Shown here: positions 9,907-19,100 of the stretch, in pieces
Position numbering within the stretch: the stretch's first letter is position 1
Layout of the letters: each line of letters starts with the position of its first letter
Virus record (IMG/VR): IMGVR_UViG_3300042568_000180
Span: 1 to 25,908 of that record
Length of the DNA: 25,908 nt
Reading direction: 5' to 3' (one strand)
Source of the DNA: a virus
Program-made: the position numbers and the translations under genes
The notes under the pieces: model-generated
Told to the model about the DNA's origin: nothing
Databases searched by the model: none
The model's input: the letters and a program-made list of their open reading frames with translations, nothing else

Positions 9907-10464
9907 TTATACGAGGTCAGCCCACTCAGCATCAGAGATAGTGTACGCAAGTGCGTTCTCTTCTCCAACGAGGGTCAACTGGTAGCGGTTCTTGTCGGTA
10001 CGAGCAGCGCCAGAAGCACCATCTACAGTACCAGCGTAAAGACCGAAGTCAAAACCAACCAAGTGCTTAGTTCCAGCAGCAGTCTCAACGAAAGCTACGA
10101 TTTCAGCGCCTGGAGTGGCGATTTCCTCAAGAGCGTTGCGCTTGGCAGGGTCCATACGCAAAAACTCCATAGTGATAGTAGGAACAACAGAAGCAGAACC
10201 GTCAGCGTTTACCGTCTTAACATCGGTAAAGTTAGAGAATCCGTCTTTGTTATTAAATCCAAGCTCAAGCAGGTCATTACCAGCAGTAACCAAAGCGGCC
10301 TTAAGGGTCGTAGTTACAGTGAAGGTGGCAGCACCAGCAGTAACAGATACAAGACCTTCGAGTTCTGACTTGTCAGCAAGGTATACGGCCTTCAGTCCAC
10401 CTGAAGCAATTGAGCCACAAGCGTAAGAAACTGCAAGACCAGTAAAATCAACAGCACATCCCAT
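9907..10464 (-). CDS. Putative major tail tube protein
   Basis: This 185-aa protein is Ala/Gly/Thr/Val-rich with strongly alternating beta-type patterns. Segments such as TKHLVGFDFGLYAGTVDG (about 130-147) followed by RYQLTLVGEENALAY (160-174) resemble tail-tube subunits of Bacteroidota siphoviruses as I remember them. Tube subunits are highly expressed, and this gene is set apart by GC-rich hairpins on both sides, which suits a separately dosed, abundant virion protein. It lies directly after the capsid gene, while the tape measure and tail-tip genes are encoded upstream of the head genes. If it is not the tube, a capsid decoration protein would be the main alternative. The ATG start lies 51 bases after the capsid stop. 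Confidence 0.6.
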   Translation of the reverse strand: MGCAVDFTGLAVSYACGSIASGGLKAVYLADKSELEGLVSVTAGAATFTVTTTLKAALVTAGNDLLELGFNNKDGFSNFTDVKTVNADGSASVVPTITMEFLRMDPAKRNALEEIATPGAEIVAFVETAAGTKHLVGFDFGLYAGTVDGASGAARTDKNRYQLTLVGEENALAYTISDAEWADLV

Positions 10465-10485
10465 TTTTATATAGTTTTTAAGTGA

Positions 10486-10506
10486 GAGGGGGCTTTCGCC
10501 CCCCTC
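10486..10506 (-). terminator. GC-rich hairpin between capsid and tail-tube genes (attenuator/weak terminator)
   Basis: GAGGGGGC at 10486-10493 pairs with GCCCCC(C)TC at 10498-10506 around a TTTC loop, with one bulged C. On the minus strand it follows the capsid stop (10516). No T-run follows, so full termination is unlikely. mRNA 3'-end protection or partial attenuation is more plausible. Confidence 0.6.
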
Positions 10507-10515
10507 GGTTAATTA

Positions 10516-11409
10516 TTAGGCGAAGTTCTTGGCGTAAACGACTTCCTCACCTTTCAGGTAAGAGAATCCCAGCTTGAACTGACCCCAGATTTTGTCGCTA
10601 GAAAGCTCTGATTCGTACTTCATATCGATAGCGCGAACGTCATTGTAGTTGTCAGTCAACATAACGATGTTCTCAGGAGCAGAGATGATGAATGAACCAG
10701 CAGCAAGTGAAGGGAAGTGGATAACCTCCATACCGTAGTAGGCAGGGATATTTCCCTCAACAACACCTTGAGCAGTCGTAGTGTACAAACCAGCGATAGC
10801 GATTTGGTAAGCTTGAACAGCAGCAGTTCCCATAAAGAAAGCAGGCTTCAACTGACGGTCAGCGTCACCGTAAACGGCAGACAACATATTAGCGCTCATA
10901 ACTTGGTAAGCGCCTTCCATCTTCTCGAGAATGTTAGCAGAAGTCAAAGCAGCGTTCGTGTCGTAGTCAAGAACAGCAGTGTCGGCAGAAAGCTCGGTAG
11001 CAAGTGCGGTAGCGGCAAGCTCGAGAGCCTTTTGAGCAGAAAGCTTAGCGAAGTAATCGAAAACCCAATCTTTGAACTGAGCGTCCATAGTCTCTTCGTT
11101 GTGCTGACCTTGCTTAAGTAATACAGAGCGGTAGGTAGCCTCAAGGACATCTTTACAGTTCAAGAAAGCCCACTTGTAGGTCTCAACCGTCATCTCCTTC
11201 TCATCGATAGAAGCAGAAGATTGTGGGTCGAATACACACAGGTCGTTACCAAAAGTCAAGCTAGCATCGAAGATGGGAACTTGTACTTTTGACTTAACAC
11301 CGTCGATAAGACGGAAACGGTCCAACACTTTGGCGCTCTTTACCATCGTATCGATAAAGAGGTCGGGGGTGCGGTTGCCCCAATCTAAAGTTGCAACTGA
11401 AATTGCCAT
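10516..11409 (-). CDS. Major capsid protein
   Basis: This 297-aa protein should form the icosahedral head. It follows the protease-scaffold gene, the usual slot for the capsid subunit. The N-terminus (VATLDWGNRTPDLFIDTMVK) and the C-terminal part with FKLGFSYLKGEEVVYAKNF resemble major capsid proteins of Bacteroidota phages. An HK97-like fold is an inference from length and context. There is no long N-terminal coiled-coil delta domain, which agrees with scaffold function being supplied by the fused protein upstream. The gene is preceded by the 14-bp TAATATACAAATTA element and followed by a GC-rich hairpin. The start is the ATG 29 bases after the protease stop. The alternating acidic/alanine helices around residues 120-165 fit a spine-helix region. 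Confidence 0.8.
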   Translation of the reverse strand: MAISVATLDWGNRTPDLFIDTMVKSAKVLDRFRLIDGVKSKVQVPIFDASLTFGNDLCVFDPQSSASIDEKEMTVETYKWAFLNCKDVLEATYRSVLLKQGQHNEETMDAQFKDWVFDYFAKLSAQKALELAATALATELSADTAVLDYDTNAALTSANILEKMEGAYQVMSANMLSAVYGDADRQLKPAFFMGTAAVQAYQIAIAGLYTTTAQGVVEGNIPAYYGMEVIHFPSLAAGSFIISAPENIVMLTDNYNDVRAIDMKYESELSSDKIWGQFKLGFSYLKGEEVVYAKNFA

Positions 11410-11427
11410 TTTATTTTGAAATTTTAA

Positions 11428-11441
11428 TAATATACAAATTA
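11428..11441 (-). promoter_or_regulatory. Near-palindromic 14-bp element upstream of capsid gene
   Basis: The top strand reads TAATATACAAATTA. It contains the stop codon of the protease-scaffold gene (11439-11441) and ends 18 bases before the capsid ATG. It belongs to the recurring set at 9492, 12460, 20153 and 21310. Confidence 0.45.
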
Positions 11442-12452
11442 GTAAAGACGCTTGCCAAAGAACTTGTCAATCATCTGGATTTTGTCAGAGGTGATTCGTT
11501 CGAATTTAACCGTCTTATCAACAGGCTTAGCTTCCTCTTCTTGTCCCTCTTGTTCAGCGGACAATGCCAATTCAGCTTCTTCGACAGAGGCATCCTCTAC
11601 CTCTTCTAGTTGTACTTCTACAACTGGCTCTTCAACTACTTCCTCAACAACCTCTTCAAGGACAACTTCCTCTTGAGCTTCTTCGGCGAGTTCTTCGGTT
11701 TGCTCTTCAGCTACTTCTTCAGCAACTTCTTCAGCAGGCTCTTCTGAAAGGGCTTCAGTAGCCTCTTCCGTTGCTTCAACTACTTCATTGAACTGCTCCT
11801 GAGATTCAGCCCAAAGCTCCATCAAAGCTTCAATTTGTGCGTTTTGAGCAGAGATAGTAGCCTCCATTTTCGCGAGGCGCTCTCCTAACTCAATAGCGAA
11901 TTTGAAATCCATATCACTTTCGAATTTATGTTCTACCATATCAAAATTTTTAACCTCAATAGAAAATCCATTAAGGCCGCTAGCTTTAATCTCATCACGA
12001 ATCTCTTCTGACTTGACATACGCTTTAGCAAATACAGTTCCGACTGGTAAATCGAAACCGTACATCTTACTCTTGTCTTCTTCTCCTTCCTTAACCCACA
12101 TCTCAAGCATATAAACCTCATCGGTCTCATATTGGTGCTGGATGTTGAACGAGTTGTGGAGACCTTTTTCTGCGTAGCCCATCATCATCTTCTCGATGGT
12201 GTCTACTGAGAACTGGACATAGTATCCACCGTTTTCTCCTTGACGGTAGATTGGTTTGTTTGGAATGATGACTGGCCCAACAACAACTCCCTTTTCATTA
12301 TCAACGAAGAACATATCTTTCTCTTCTGAGAAGTAAATAAAGTTCTCTTGGATTGCTGGGTTGGTCACCAAAGAAATACGATACATACCAGCTTCGCCAT
12401 TGTCTTTCATAACAATGTCAAAAAGAGGTAAATCTTGATTAATCGGTTTCAT
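11439..12452 (-). CDS. Prohead protease (XkdF / S78_2-type) fused to acidic scaffold
   Basis: This 337-aa protein has two parts. Residues 1 to about 175 match the XkdF-like serine protease pattern: PNKPIYR (64-70), FSVDTIEKMM (81-90), FNIQHQYETDEVYMLEMWV (102-120, with candidate catalytic His106), DLPVGTVFAKAYV (134-146) and GLNGFSIEV (159-167, with candidate nucleophile Ser164). From about 185 a coiled coil starts, followed by an extremely Glu-rich stretch (about 225-308, with EEVAEEVAEE-type repeats) and a basic C-terminal tail DKIQMIDKFFGKRLY. The acidic coiled part is inferred to scaffold head assembly and be destroyed by the protease on maturation, with the basic tail touching the capsid shell. 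The capsid gene follows after 29 bases. Confidence 0.82.
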   Translation of the reverse strand: MKPINQDLPLFDIVMKDNGEAGMYRISLVTNPAIQENFIYFSEEKDMFFVDNEKGVVVGPVIIPNKPIYRQGENGGYYVQFSVDTIEKMMMGYAEKGLHNSFNIQHQYETDEVYMLEMWVKEGEEDKSKMYGFDLPVGTVFAKAYVKSEEIRDEIKASGLNGFSIEVKNFDMVEHKFESDMDFKFAIELGERLAKMEATISAQNAQIEALMELWAESQEQFNEVVEATEEATEALSEEPAEEVAEEVAEEQTEELAEEAQEEVVLEEVVEEVVEEPVVEVQLEEVEDASVEEAELALSAEQEGQEEEAKPVDKTVKFERITSDKIQMIDKFFGKRLY

Positions 12453-12459
12453 ACTTCGT

Positions 12460-12473
12460 TAATATACAATTTA
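12460..12473 (-). promoter_or_regulatory. Near-palindromic 14-bp element upstream of protease-scaffold gene
   Basis: The top strand reads TAATATACAATTTA, one mismatch from the capsid copy. It lies 7 bases before the ATG of the protease-scaffold gene, in the 26-bp gap after the 175-aa gene. Confidence 0.4.
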
Positions 12474-12478
12474 ACGTA

Positions 12479-13006
12479 TTACTTTACGGAAGCCGCATCA
12501 ATTCCCACCATTGTGAGGAATTCTTCAAGGGTGATGTCAACGCCTTCAGATACTAAGTTTCGGTATTCCTTCATAGCCGTCTTCATACGGTTCTTTGGGT
12601 CTTCAATAGAGCGAATAATGTTTATGATTCCCTCTACCATCTCGACATCATTGTCATCAATTGAGTCAATTGAGAAACGACCATTGCGGATAGATTCTGC
12701 TTTGCGGATAGCCCAGTTCACACCACTTGTACCGCCCCAGATAAGCCAAGCGACATAACCGCGGTCTTTCCAAGGGGTAGCTGCGTACTTTGGGTCTACG
12801 TTGCTGTTCTGTCGGTGGCGATTAAATGCAGCCATCCGAGCAATCGTTGAGTACGAAAGCGCCTCACGGCTAGCGAGTTGATTGGCACGAGTCCAACCAA
12901 TAGAGGTTCCTCCTTTTACTTCATCTCCGTATTTCTCACGCCAAGCAAGCGCACGCTTAGCGTTATTGGTTGCTGACTGTGGGTAGTCGTTATAAGTCTT
13001 TGCCAT
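12479..13006 (-). CDS. Conserved phage head-module protein, function unknown
   Basis: This 175-aa protein contains a pattern seen in many phage proteins encoded beside or fused to prohead proteases or MuF-type proteins (recalled, not searched). It runs YPQSATNNAKRALAWREKYG (8-27), TSIGWTRANQLASREALSYS (34-53), TIARMAAFNRHR (54-65) and GYVAWLIWGGTSGVNWAIRK (83-102). The second half is acidic and helical. It ends just before the protease-scaffold gene, which supports a role in head assembly or DNA/protease handling, but the biochemical function is not known to me. It starts 4 bases after the stop of the tail-tip gene, and a TCTACAAAT sequence lies 7 bases upstream of the ATG. Confidence 0.72.
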   Translation of the reverse strand: MAKTYNDYPQSATNNAKRALAWREKYGDEVKGGTSIGWTRANQLASREALSYSTIARMAAFNRHRQNSNVDPKYAATPWKDRGYVAWLIWGGTSGVNWAIRKAESIRNGRFSIDSIDDNDVEMVEGIINIIRSIEDPKNRMKTAMKEYRNLVSEGVDITLEEFLTMVGIDAASVK

Positions 13007-13010
13007 CTGA

Positions 13011-15527
13011 TTAATCTACAAATATGACCTCAAATTTACCGTACATATACCCATCGTAAATCTTAGCATCGCTTAACGAGTTCACGATAAAGTTCTCTTC
13101 GGTTTTATTGAATCGAAACTTCTTTTTGTATAAGTCTCCGTTTTGGAACATAGTGTCTGGAATCGCAGCATAGAAAGACATTTTATTGCTTTCATTTGCT
13201 GCAAATCGCTCAGTAGCAACCAGATAGTCGTAAGCGTCTGCTGTTGAGCCATCTGCCAACATAAAGCGCAAGTCTTTCTGATTGCCTGTGAGTGAGTTTA
13301 CTGGATATCCCTGAAGCAAGTAAGTCCCAACCGTCTTGTATACTACTTGACGAATCTTTTGTCCGTAGTCGTTGTACTGACGGAATACTGGGTAACGAAG
13401 AGTTGTTTCAAAGCTTGGTGAACGCAAGTAGAATATGCGAAGACCAATCTGGTCGTAATCTTTTATTTCGTATTTGATGTCTCCAATCTCCTGAACTGGA
13501 ACAAGTCCATTGTTCAATAGTATTGGGTCGTTAAAAAACTCAACTCCACAAACAGACTTGTCTACTGCATTTATAAGAGCTGTCTCAAATTCTAAGCTTT
13601 TTTCTCCACTGCCATTAGCATTCCAAACACCCTCAAAGCTTCCAACTGCTACCTCTGAAGCCGTTTTGTCGTAGATTCCATCATTCGCTTTATTTAAAAG
13701 CTTTAGTGTTTTTGGTGGAACCACTCCAGACTGAATCTCAAAAGGCTTTAGTGTATCAAGGTACTGGTCAATTGCAGCAGTAGTCAATCTGACATCTTTT
13801 AGGTTGTCAAGAATGACATCTCCTGTTGTGTAGTCATAAACAACACTAAGCCCAAAGCGTTTCATTATGTCTACCATAATGTCGTAAACACTGTAAGACG
13901 TGTTGTTAAGAAGAGAAGCCTTAAACTGAAAGTTGTCGCTTGGGCAGGTAGCAGCAAGAGAACCAAAGTTGTCCACCTTTAATCCCAATACGCTCCAATC
14001 GTAACCAGAAGTTCTTTGTTTGGCAAAATCATTTTGAGTCAGCTCAACACCAGTGGTTAGGTTTATTTGTGTTATTCCGCCCTGACCGTTTAGTTGAGCC
14101 AGCGCAAATGTTGTTGCCTCAATATATCCAGATTCTATAAATACTCCAATTGCATAAGAGTATGTGCTTCCTCCATTTATTTTATATGGAATAGAATCAT
14201 CAAGATAAGCAGTAAAGTTTGAGAATACAATTGTACCATTTGGCTGCAAATACCCATTGCCAAGGTCGTCGAGTCCAGAGTTTGCGACAATTGAAGATAC
14301 AGATAGCTGTATTTTGTCTCCATTTGCATCAACCATCGGTATTCTGTACGAAGGAATGCTTGAAGTTGTATAAGACTCGTATATCAAAACATATGGAGAG
14401 AATACAGCATTGCTTGCATCTGTTATGTTTACCAAGTGTGGGTAGATTCCTCCATCAATCTCATCCTCCACAGACAGAAAACAAGTCTTTAGTCCAGATA
14501 CAGAAACTGAACCAGAATTAAAAACAATCTTTGCGTCAAAGCTAGAGCCGTAAGAAACATATCCTACGTTTTCATCTCCCCAATCTGACACCCCAGATGA
14601 AGTCCTTAGTTGGTCACCATATTCCCTGTTTATTACGGCCTCTGACGCTGCATAGTTCGTGGGTCCGTGTGGCTCGTATGTATCTTTAGCCACAAGCCTG
14701 TAAGTTCCAATTGGAAGAACGGTATGCGGAAATCCTTCATATGTTATTTCACCAACAGAGCTTACTTGGTCAGTGTTTGACTGAACATTGTAAGGAAAAG
14801 GAAACAGAAAGCTTTCTCTTTTGCTAGCTGGAGAATGCGAAAGATATGTTGGATATAAAATGTAAAGGTTTCTTGGGTCCCAAGAGCCCGTTCCAGATAC
14901 AAACTTAGAAGTGTATTCTATACCAGCTGCAGTAAACACACGGTCAATAAAGTCAACAACTCTAAGTGCTGGCATAAGGCCAAACTTCTTACCGTTAGTT
15001 CCCCACGAAGTAAATTGTCGAGATTCATATCCTGATACTTTTTGAATGTTGTCGAAATCAACGAATGGAATTTCAATATCCCGTTGACTGTAGTTTTGGT
15101 TTGCAGATAAGTATGTGCTTAGAGTACGAACCTGAGTCGAGAAGGAATCGTTGTAGATATCACCGATTGTAAGGTCACGAAGACTTTTTGAGAACTCAGA
15201 GACCTTATCCTTAAGCTCGAGAGTAAATATTGGCTCAACAGAGTTTATAACTACAGATTGAACTCTTGCCCTTCCAGAAGATATAATGTCTCCGTTGCTG
15301 TATACTTCATAGTTGTACTCAGTTAACGGAATACCATTATATCCGAAAGAATCATCGTAACCAAGAACAGTTTTGTTCTTTGCTGTATATGGAACATCAG
15401 CATTAAACGTAAACGGAATCTTGATTGCATCAATGTTTGTTGTATCGTAGTAGTCTACGCCGATGTTAATTTCCTGATTCGGAAACAAATCAAGAAACTG
15501 GTTATTTACTCGTAGCCTGTAACTCAT
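13011..15527 (-). CDS. Putative tail-tip / baseplate hub-type protein
   Basis: This 838-aa protein is translationally coupled by an ATGA overlap to the gene after the tape measure. The N-terminal ~130 residues (YRLRVNNQFLDLFPNQEINI, later AIKIPFTFNADVPYTAKNK) resemble a domain I associate with tail proteins of Bacteroidota phages. A segment at about 547-600 (SVYDIMVDIMKRFGLSVVYD, then GDVILDNLKDV) looks like the LysM/hub-type part of tail-associated proteins that convert from tube to tip. No cell-wall hydrolase motif was seen. The position after the tape measure gene is the usual slot for distal tail and hub proteins. The assignment to tail tip is good from context, but the exact role is uncertain. 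Confidence 0.6.
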   Translation of the reverse strand: MSYRLRVNNQFLDLFPNQEINIGVDYYDTTNIDAIKIPFTFNADVPYTAKNKTVLGYDDSFGYNGIPLTEYNYEVYSNGDIISSGRARVQSVVINSVEPIFTLELKDKVSEFSKSLRDLTIGDIYNDSFSTQVRTLSTYLSANQNYSQRDIEIPFVDFDNIQKVSGYESRQFTSWGTNGKKFGLMPALRVVDFIDRVFTAAGIEYTSKFVSGTGSWDPRNLYILYPTYLSHSPASKRESFLFPFPYNVQSNTDQVSSVGEITYEGFPHTVLPIGTYRLVAKDTYEPHGPTNYAASEAVINREYGDQLRTSSGVSDWGDENVGYVSYGSSFDAKIVFNSGSVSVSGLKTCFLSVEDEIDGGIYPHLVNITDASNAVFSPYVLIYESYTTSSIPSYRIPMVDANGDKIQLSVSSIVANSGLDDLGNGYLQPNGTIVFSNFTAYLDDSIPYKINGGSTYSYAIGVFIESGYIEATTFALAQLNGQGGITQINLTTGVELTQNDFAKQRTSGYDWSVLGLKVDNFGSLAATCPSDNFQFKASLLNNTSYSVYDIMVDIMKRFGLSVVYDYTTGDVILDNLKDVRLTTAAIDQYLDTLKPFEIQSGVVPPKTLKLLNKANDGIYDKTASEVAVGSFEGVWNANGSGEKSLEFETALINAVDKSVCGVEFFNDPILLNNGLVPVQEIGDIKYEIKDYDQIGLRIFYLRSPSFETTLRYPVFRQYNDYGQKIRQVVYKTVGTYLLQGYPVNSLTGNQKDLRFMLADGSTADAYDYLVATERFAANESNKMSFYAAIPDTMFQNGDLYKKKFRFNKTEENFIVNSLSDAKIYDGYMYGKFEVIFVD

Positions 15528-16168
15528 ACCTTGCTTGATGCCAAATTAAAACTTACTGAATTCTTAAACTTATCATTAAATATGTCAAAGGTAGAATCAT
15601 TAATGCTAATCTTGTAAGCCTTTTGACTGCACTCCTCAACGATGAAGATTGTGTCTGCCATCAAAGCATCCTTTGAATTCCAGAAGTTTCTGCGAAGATT
15701 GTCTACAGTAAGAACGTGAGTAATCTTTTTAGAGTAAGCAATCATCAAGTCTGAGTAGTGAGCCTTCTCAATTTCTGATGTGATTCGATATGTGTTTGCG
15801 TAATTTGCAACTGAATCGGAATAAAGGTCAACGCTGTAAACTACAACCATATAGGTTTGACCACCTCGCTTTGAAAAGTCGTAAAAGTTTTTGTCAATCT
15901 TTGCCGCAATTGTAACTGGGAAGTCTCCAATTGGCTCACCCATAGCTGTTCCAGTGACGTAAAAAACTCCAAACTCTTGAAGGTCGGCTGTGTTGTATAT
16001 GACTGCTACATCCCCACCGCTTGGAGTAAATGTTACGGTTCCACCAGCCTCAAAAGTAATTACAGCAGAACCATTAGTTTCATCGTAGTCAAGAAGCGCA
16101 CCGTTCCAACCGCGAACAACTGGAGCAAGCGGTGGTACTCCGTTATCGTATATAAGTTCTAAAGCCAT
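15524..16168 (-). CDS. Putative distal tail protein, hypothetical
   Basis: This 214-aa protein has beta-rich patterns and lies between the tape measure and the large tail-tip gene. Its start overlaps the tape measure stop by one base (TAATG), and its stop overlaps the next start (ATGA). Two halves can be seen: an N-terminal segment (about 1-90, VRGWNGALLDYDETNGSAVI then GGTVTFTPSGGDVAV) and a second segment from about 105 (TYMVVVYSVDLYSDSV, later YSKKITHVLTVDNLRRNFW). There is no motif I can name. The slot is where siphoviruses usually carry the distal tail adaptor, which is the basis of the proposal. A small tail accessory protein is equally possible. Confidence 0.5.
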   Translation of the reverse strand: MALELIYDNGVPPLAPVVRGWNGALLDYDETNGSAVITFEAGGTVTFTPSGGDVAVIYNTADLQEFGVFYVTGTAMGEPIGDFPVTIAAKIDKNFYDFSKRGGQTYMVVVYSVDLYSDSVANYANTYRITSEIEKAHYSDLMIAYSKKITHVLTVDNLRRNFWNSKDALMADTIFIVEECSQKAYKISINDSTFDIFNDKFKNSVSFNLASSKV

Positions 16169-19100
16169 TACAATTGAGAGTTACGTTCTTGAATTCTGCG
16201 AGCGTTTTCATCACTACGGAGGTCGTTAGATGCTACAAACGCACGAACTGGTTTATCTAATTTACCAACCATTGAAATGTTTGATGAGGCGATTGCTTCT
16301 AACAATTCAATCTGTCGGTTAGCGACTTCAGTTGGGTCTTTTACAACTCCACCAGCGGCAAACTTATAGTTTGATTTTCCGTAACCATTGATTTGGTCAA
16401 GAAGAGTCTTGTACTTCTGCGTAGACTTCTTGTTAACGATGTACTCGCCGCCCTCCATCTCGTAGCCACCTTGACCACGAACAGTGAATGGAACCCCGCC
16501 TTCTGCGTGAGAAGGTCCGTTGACAATACCACCTTCAGCAAACTTTGTTGGAAAGAACTTACGTTGGTTGATTGCCCGAAGCTCTGCGCCATATGATGCG
16601 GTAGCAAGCGCACCAGTAAGGGCCGCTTTTAACGCAATTCCAATTGGGTCACCGTTCTTATCTGTAACAATCAAGTTTGGAATGATAGAAGCAATTGCCG
16701 TTAGGTAATCGGTAAGCGCGCTTTGTCTATCTCTTTTTTGCTGAGCTTCAAAGATTTGTTTATCAATTTTATTCTGAGCCTGAATGTCTTTTTTTCTGTT
16801 TTTCTCGACTTGCGCACGATACTCAGCTTCAGTTATGAGTTGGTTTTCAAGTTTTGCAGAAAGAATATCATCTTCAATGTCAGACTGTTCACGCAAAGCG
16901 TCTTTCTCTGCTTCTAAGCGATTCTTTGTATTCTCAAAAGCGGTATCATTAAACTTGCTAATTGCATTGAGAGTAGTGTCCAACACCATCTGCAAGCCCT
17001 CGCCAATTGATGTGTCAATGCTTAAGATGAACTCCTTTCCAGAAGTTTCACCAATTACAGCAAATTGTTTCTTTAATTTTTCTTGGTCGTCATCACTAAT
17101 TATACTATTGAGTGATTCAGAGTATATCTTCTTTAAAGCTTTGAGGGCAAGCTCTATTTTGGCTTGCTCTTCTGGGCTAAGTTGAGCCTTTACTGAATTA
17201 TAGTATTCTTCAAGCTTTTTAATGTAGTCTTCAAGCTCCTTGGCTCCAGCACGTTGTGCTTTTGACAATTGATATTGCTCGTACGCAGTATCTCCAAACT
17301 GTTTCTCGAGATTAGATAGAGAGTCAGTAAATTCAGAAGTCAAGTCAATTCCAGACTGCAAAAAGAACTCAGCGTAGTCTTGACCTGTAATTTCAGCATC
17401 AGTGGCGAGCTTTGATGTTTGCTCACCCAAGCGAACTAATGATTGACGGAATCGCTCATTTACATTTAGTAAGTTTAACGTATTCTTTTCACTTGTATAG
17501 AAAAGAGTTGAGTATTTGTCAAAGAAAAGCTGAGAATCGGAATCCCAGGTCTTTATCTCAGACCTTATACCCTCAATGTTTGCCTTATAATCATCTGATG
17601 CCTGAGAAAGCTGTTTTGTCCTATCAATTTCAAGCTTAGTCCTTTCCTCCAATCCAGATGCAGCCTGTTCACGAAGATTAAACTCATCGTTTATATCCTT
17701 AACTCGTTTTTTATATGCGTTAGCTTGCGCGTCTTGCTCTAGGCCGATGTTTTTTAAACGCAAATCAAGAGCTTCACGTTCTTCATTAAAAACATTCAGA
17801 TAGATATCTGTAGAGTCTTTTACTACTTTATTTTTTTCTTTCTCTTTACTCGTGTATTCACTGAGGTCATTAGCCAAAGCCCTGTATGCTTGAGCTTGAC
17901 CCTGAAGGAAACTAGCATTGAATTTGTTTGCTTCTGCGTTTTCAGCCAAAAGCTTGTTTGCTTTTTCATCGGCTTGATTTGCAGCTTTGCGGAACCCAGA
18001 AGATGCCATAATTGCCTTGTTTCTTCTTTCCTCTGCGTTTTCAATTTCCGATATCCGTTTTACTTGTTCGGAGTATAGCCTGTTGACCGCCCTCTCTCCC
18101 TTTTGGACAAACTCGTTTGATTTAAAATCTTTTCTAATTACGGCAATCCTGTCAAGTGCGCCAAGAAGTTCTTTTGCGTCTCTTGATGACCAGTTTCCAG
18201 CATCAATTACTTTTTCTAGCTCTTTTCGTACTTCAGCAAGGTTTTTTGGATTAGCATTATTTACTTCATCAAGAACCCTTTTAATGTTTACATTATCTGT
18301 GTCCTTAAGAATTGAGTTTAAAATCTCCAATTCAGTTCTTCCTTCTTTTAATCCTTTTGCAACGCGCTTCTCAAAAGACTCGCCGAGTCGGTCTGATTCT
18401 TCGCGAAGGAATTTATATCCACGAGCAAGAACCTCTGACTCGCTACTTAAAAATCCTATAAGTTCAATTACAAGTTCATTACTTACTAAGAACTCACCAA
18501 CGGTAAGTAATAATTCGTTGTATGTGCTAGTTAGGATTTCGAGCTGACCCTTAAACGTAGCCATACTCTTTGCTGTTTGAGTAAGCTGATTTGCATAACC
18601 TTGTTCAGCTAATGTAACTTTTTCTAGCGCGTCGACATTGCGCAGCAAACTAATAAGTTGTGCCGCACCCTGTTTACCCACTAGTTCCTGGGCTTCAGAA
18701 ACGCCTATGTTTTGTTCGGCTAGTTGTCGAAGTGTTACAATTATATCTTCACCTGGTTTTTTGAGGTCAAGCAAAATTCTTCGTAGGCCAGTTCCAGCTC
18801 TTGATGCGCTAAAACCGCTATCTGACAAGATACCAAGTGCTGTTGCCGTTTCTTCAAATGATAACCCAACCTGACTAGCGATTGGACCAACATATCCTAT
18901 TGCTGTATTAAAAGAAGACAGCGATAAAGATGTTTCGTTTACAGCTCCAGTTAAAACTGCGGCAGTGGTTGCCGCTTGATTAGTAGAAACCTGAAACTGA
19001 TTGCTCACCTTAACGATTGCCTCACCAACTGCAGTGATGTCTTCACCAGTTGCAGCAGCTGCATCAGCAATTGGGCGAAGTAAGAATGGAATCTCTTTAG

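Noticed and set aside
9817-10368. 183-codon frame on the plus strand
   Set aside because: It is antisense to the tail-tube-like gene, runs through the terminator, is rich in Ser/Arg as expected for a complementary frame, and has no motif.
11452-11761. Ser/Thr-rich and Leu/Gln-rich plus-strand frames
   Set aside because: These are complements of the Glu-rich scaffold repeat (GAA/GAG codons) and not independent repeat proteins.
17987-18547. 186-codon frame on the plus strand
   Set aside because: It is antisense to the tape measure gene, whose domain evidence is strong, and is Ser/Phe-rich as expected from the complement of a coiled-coil gene.
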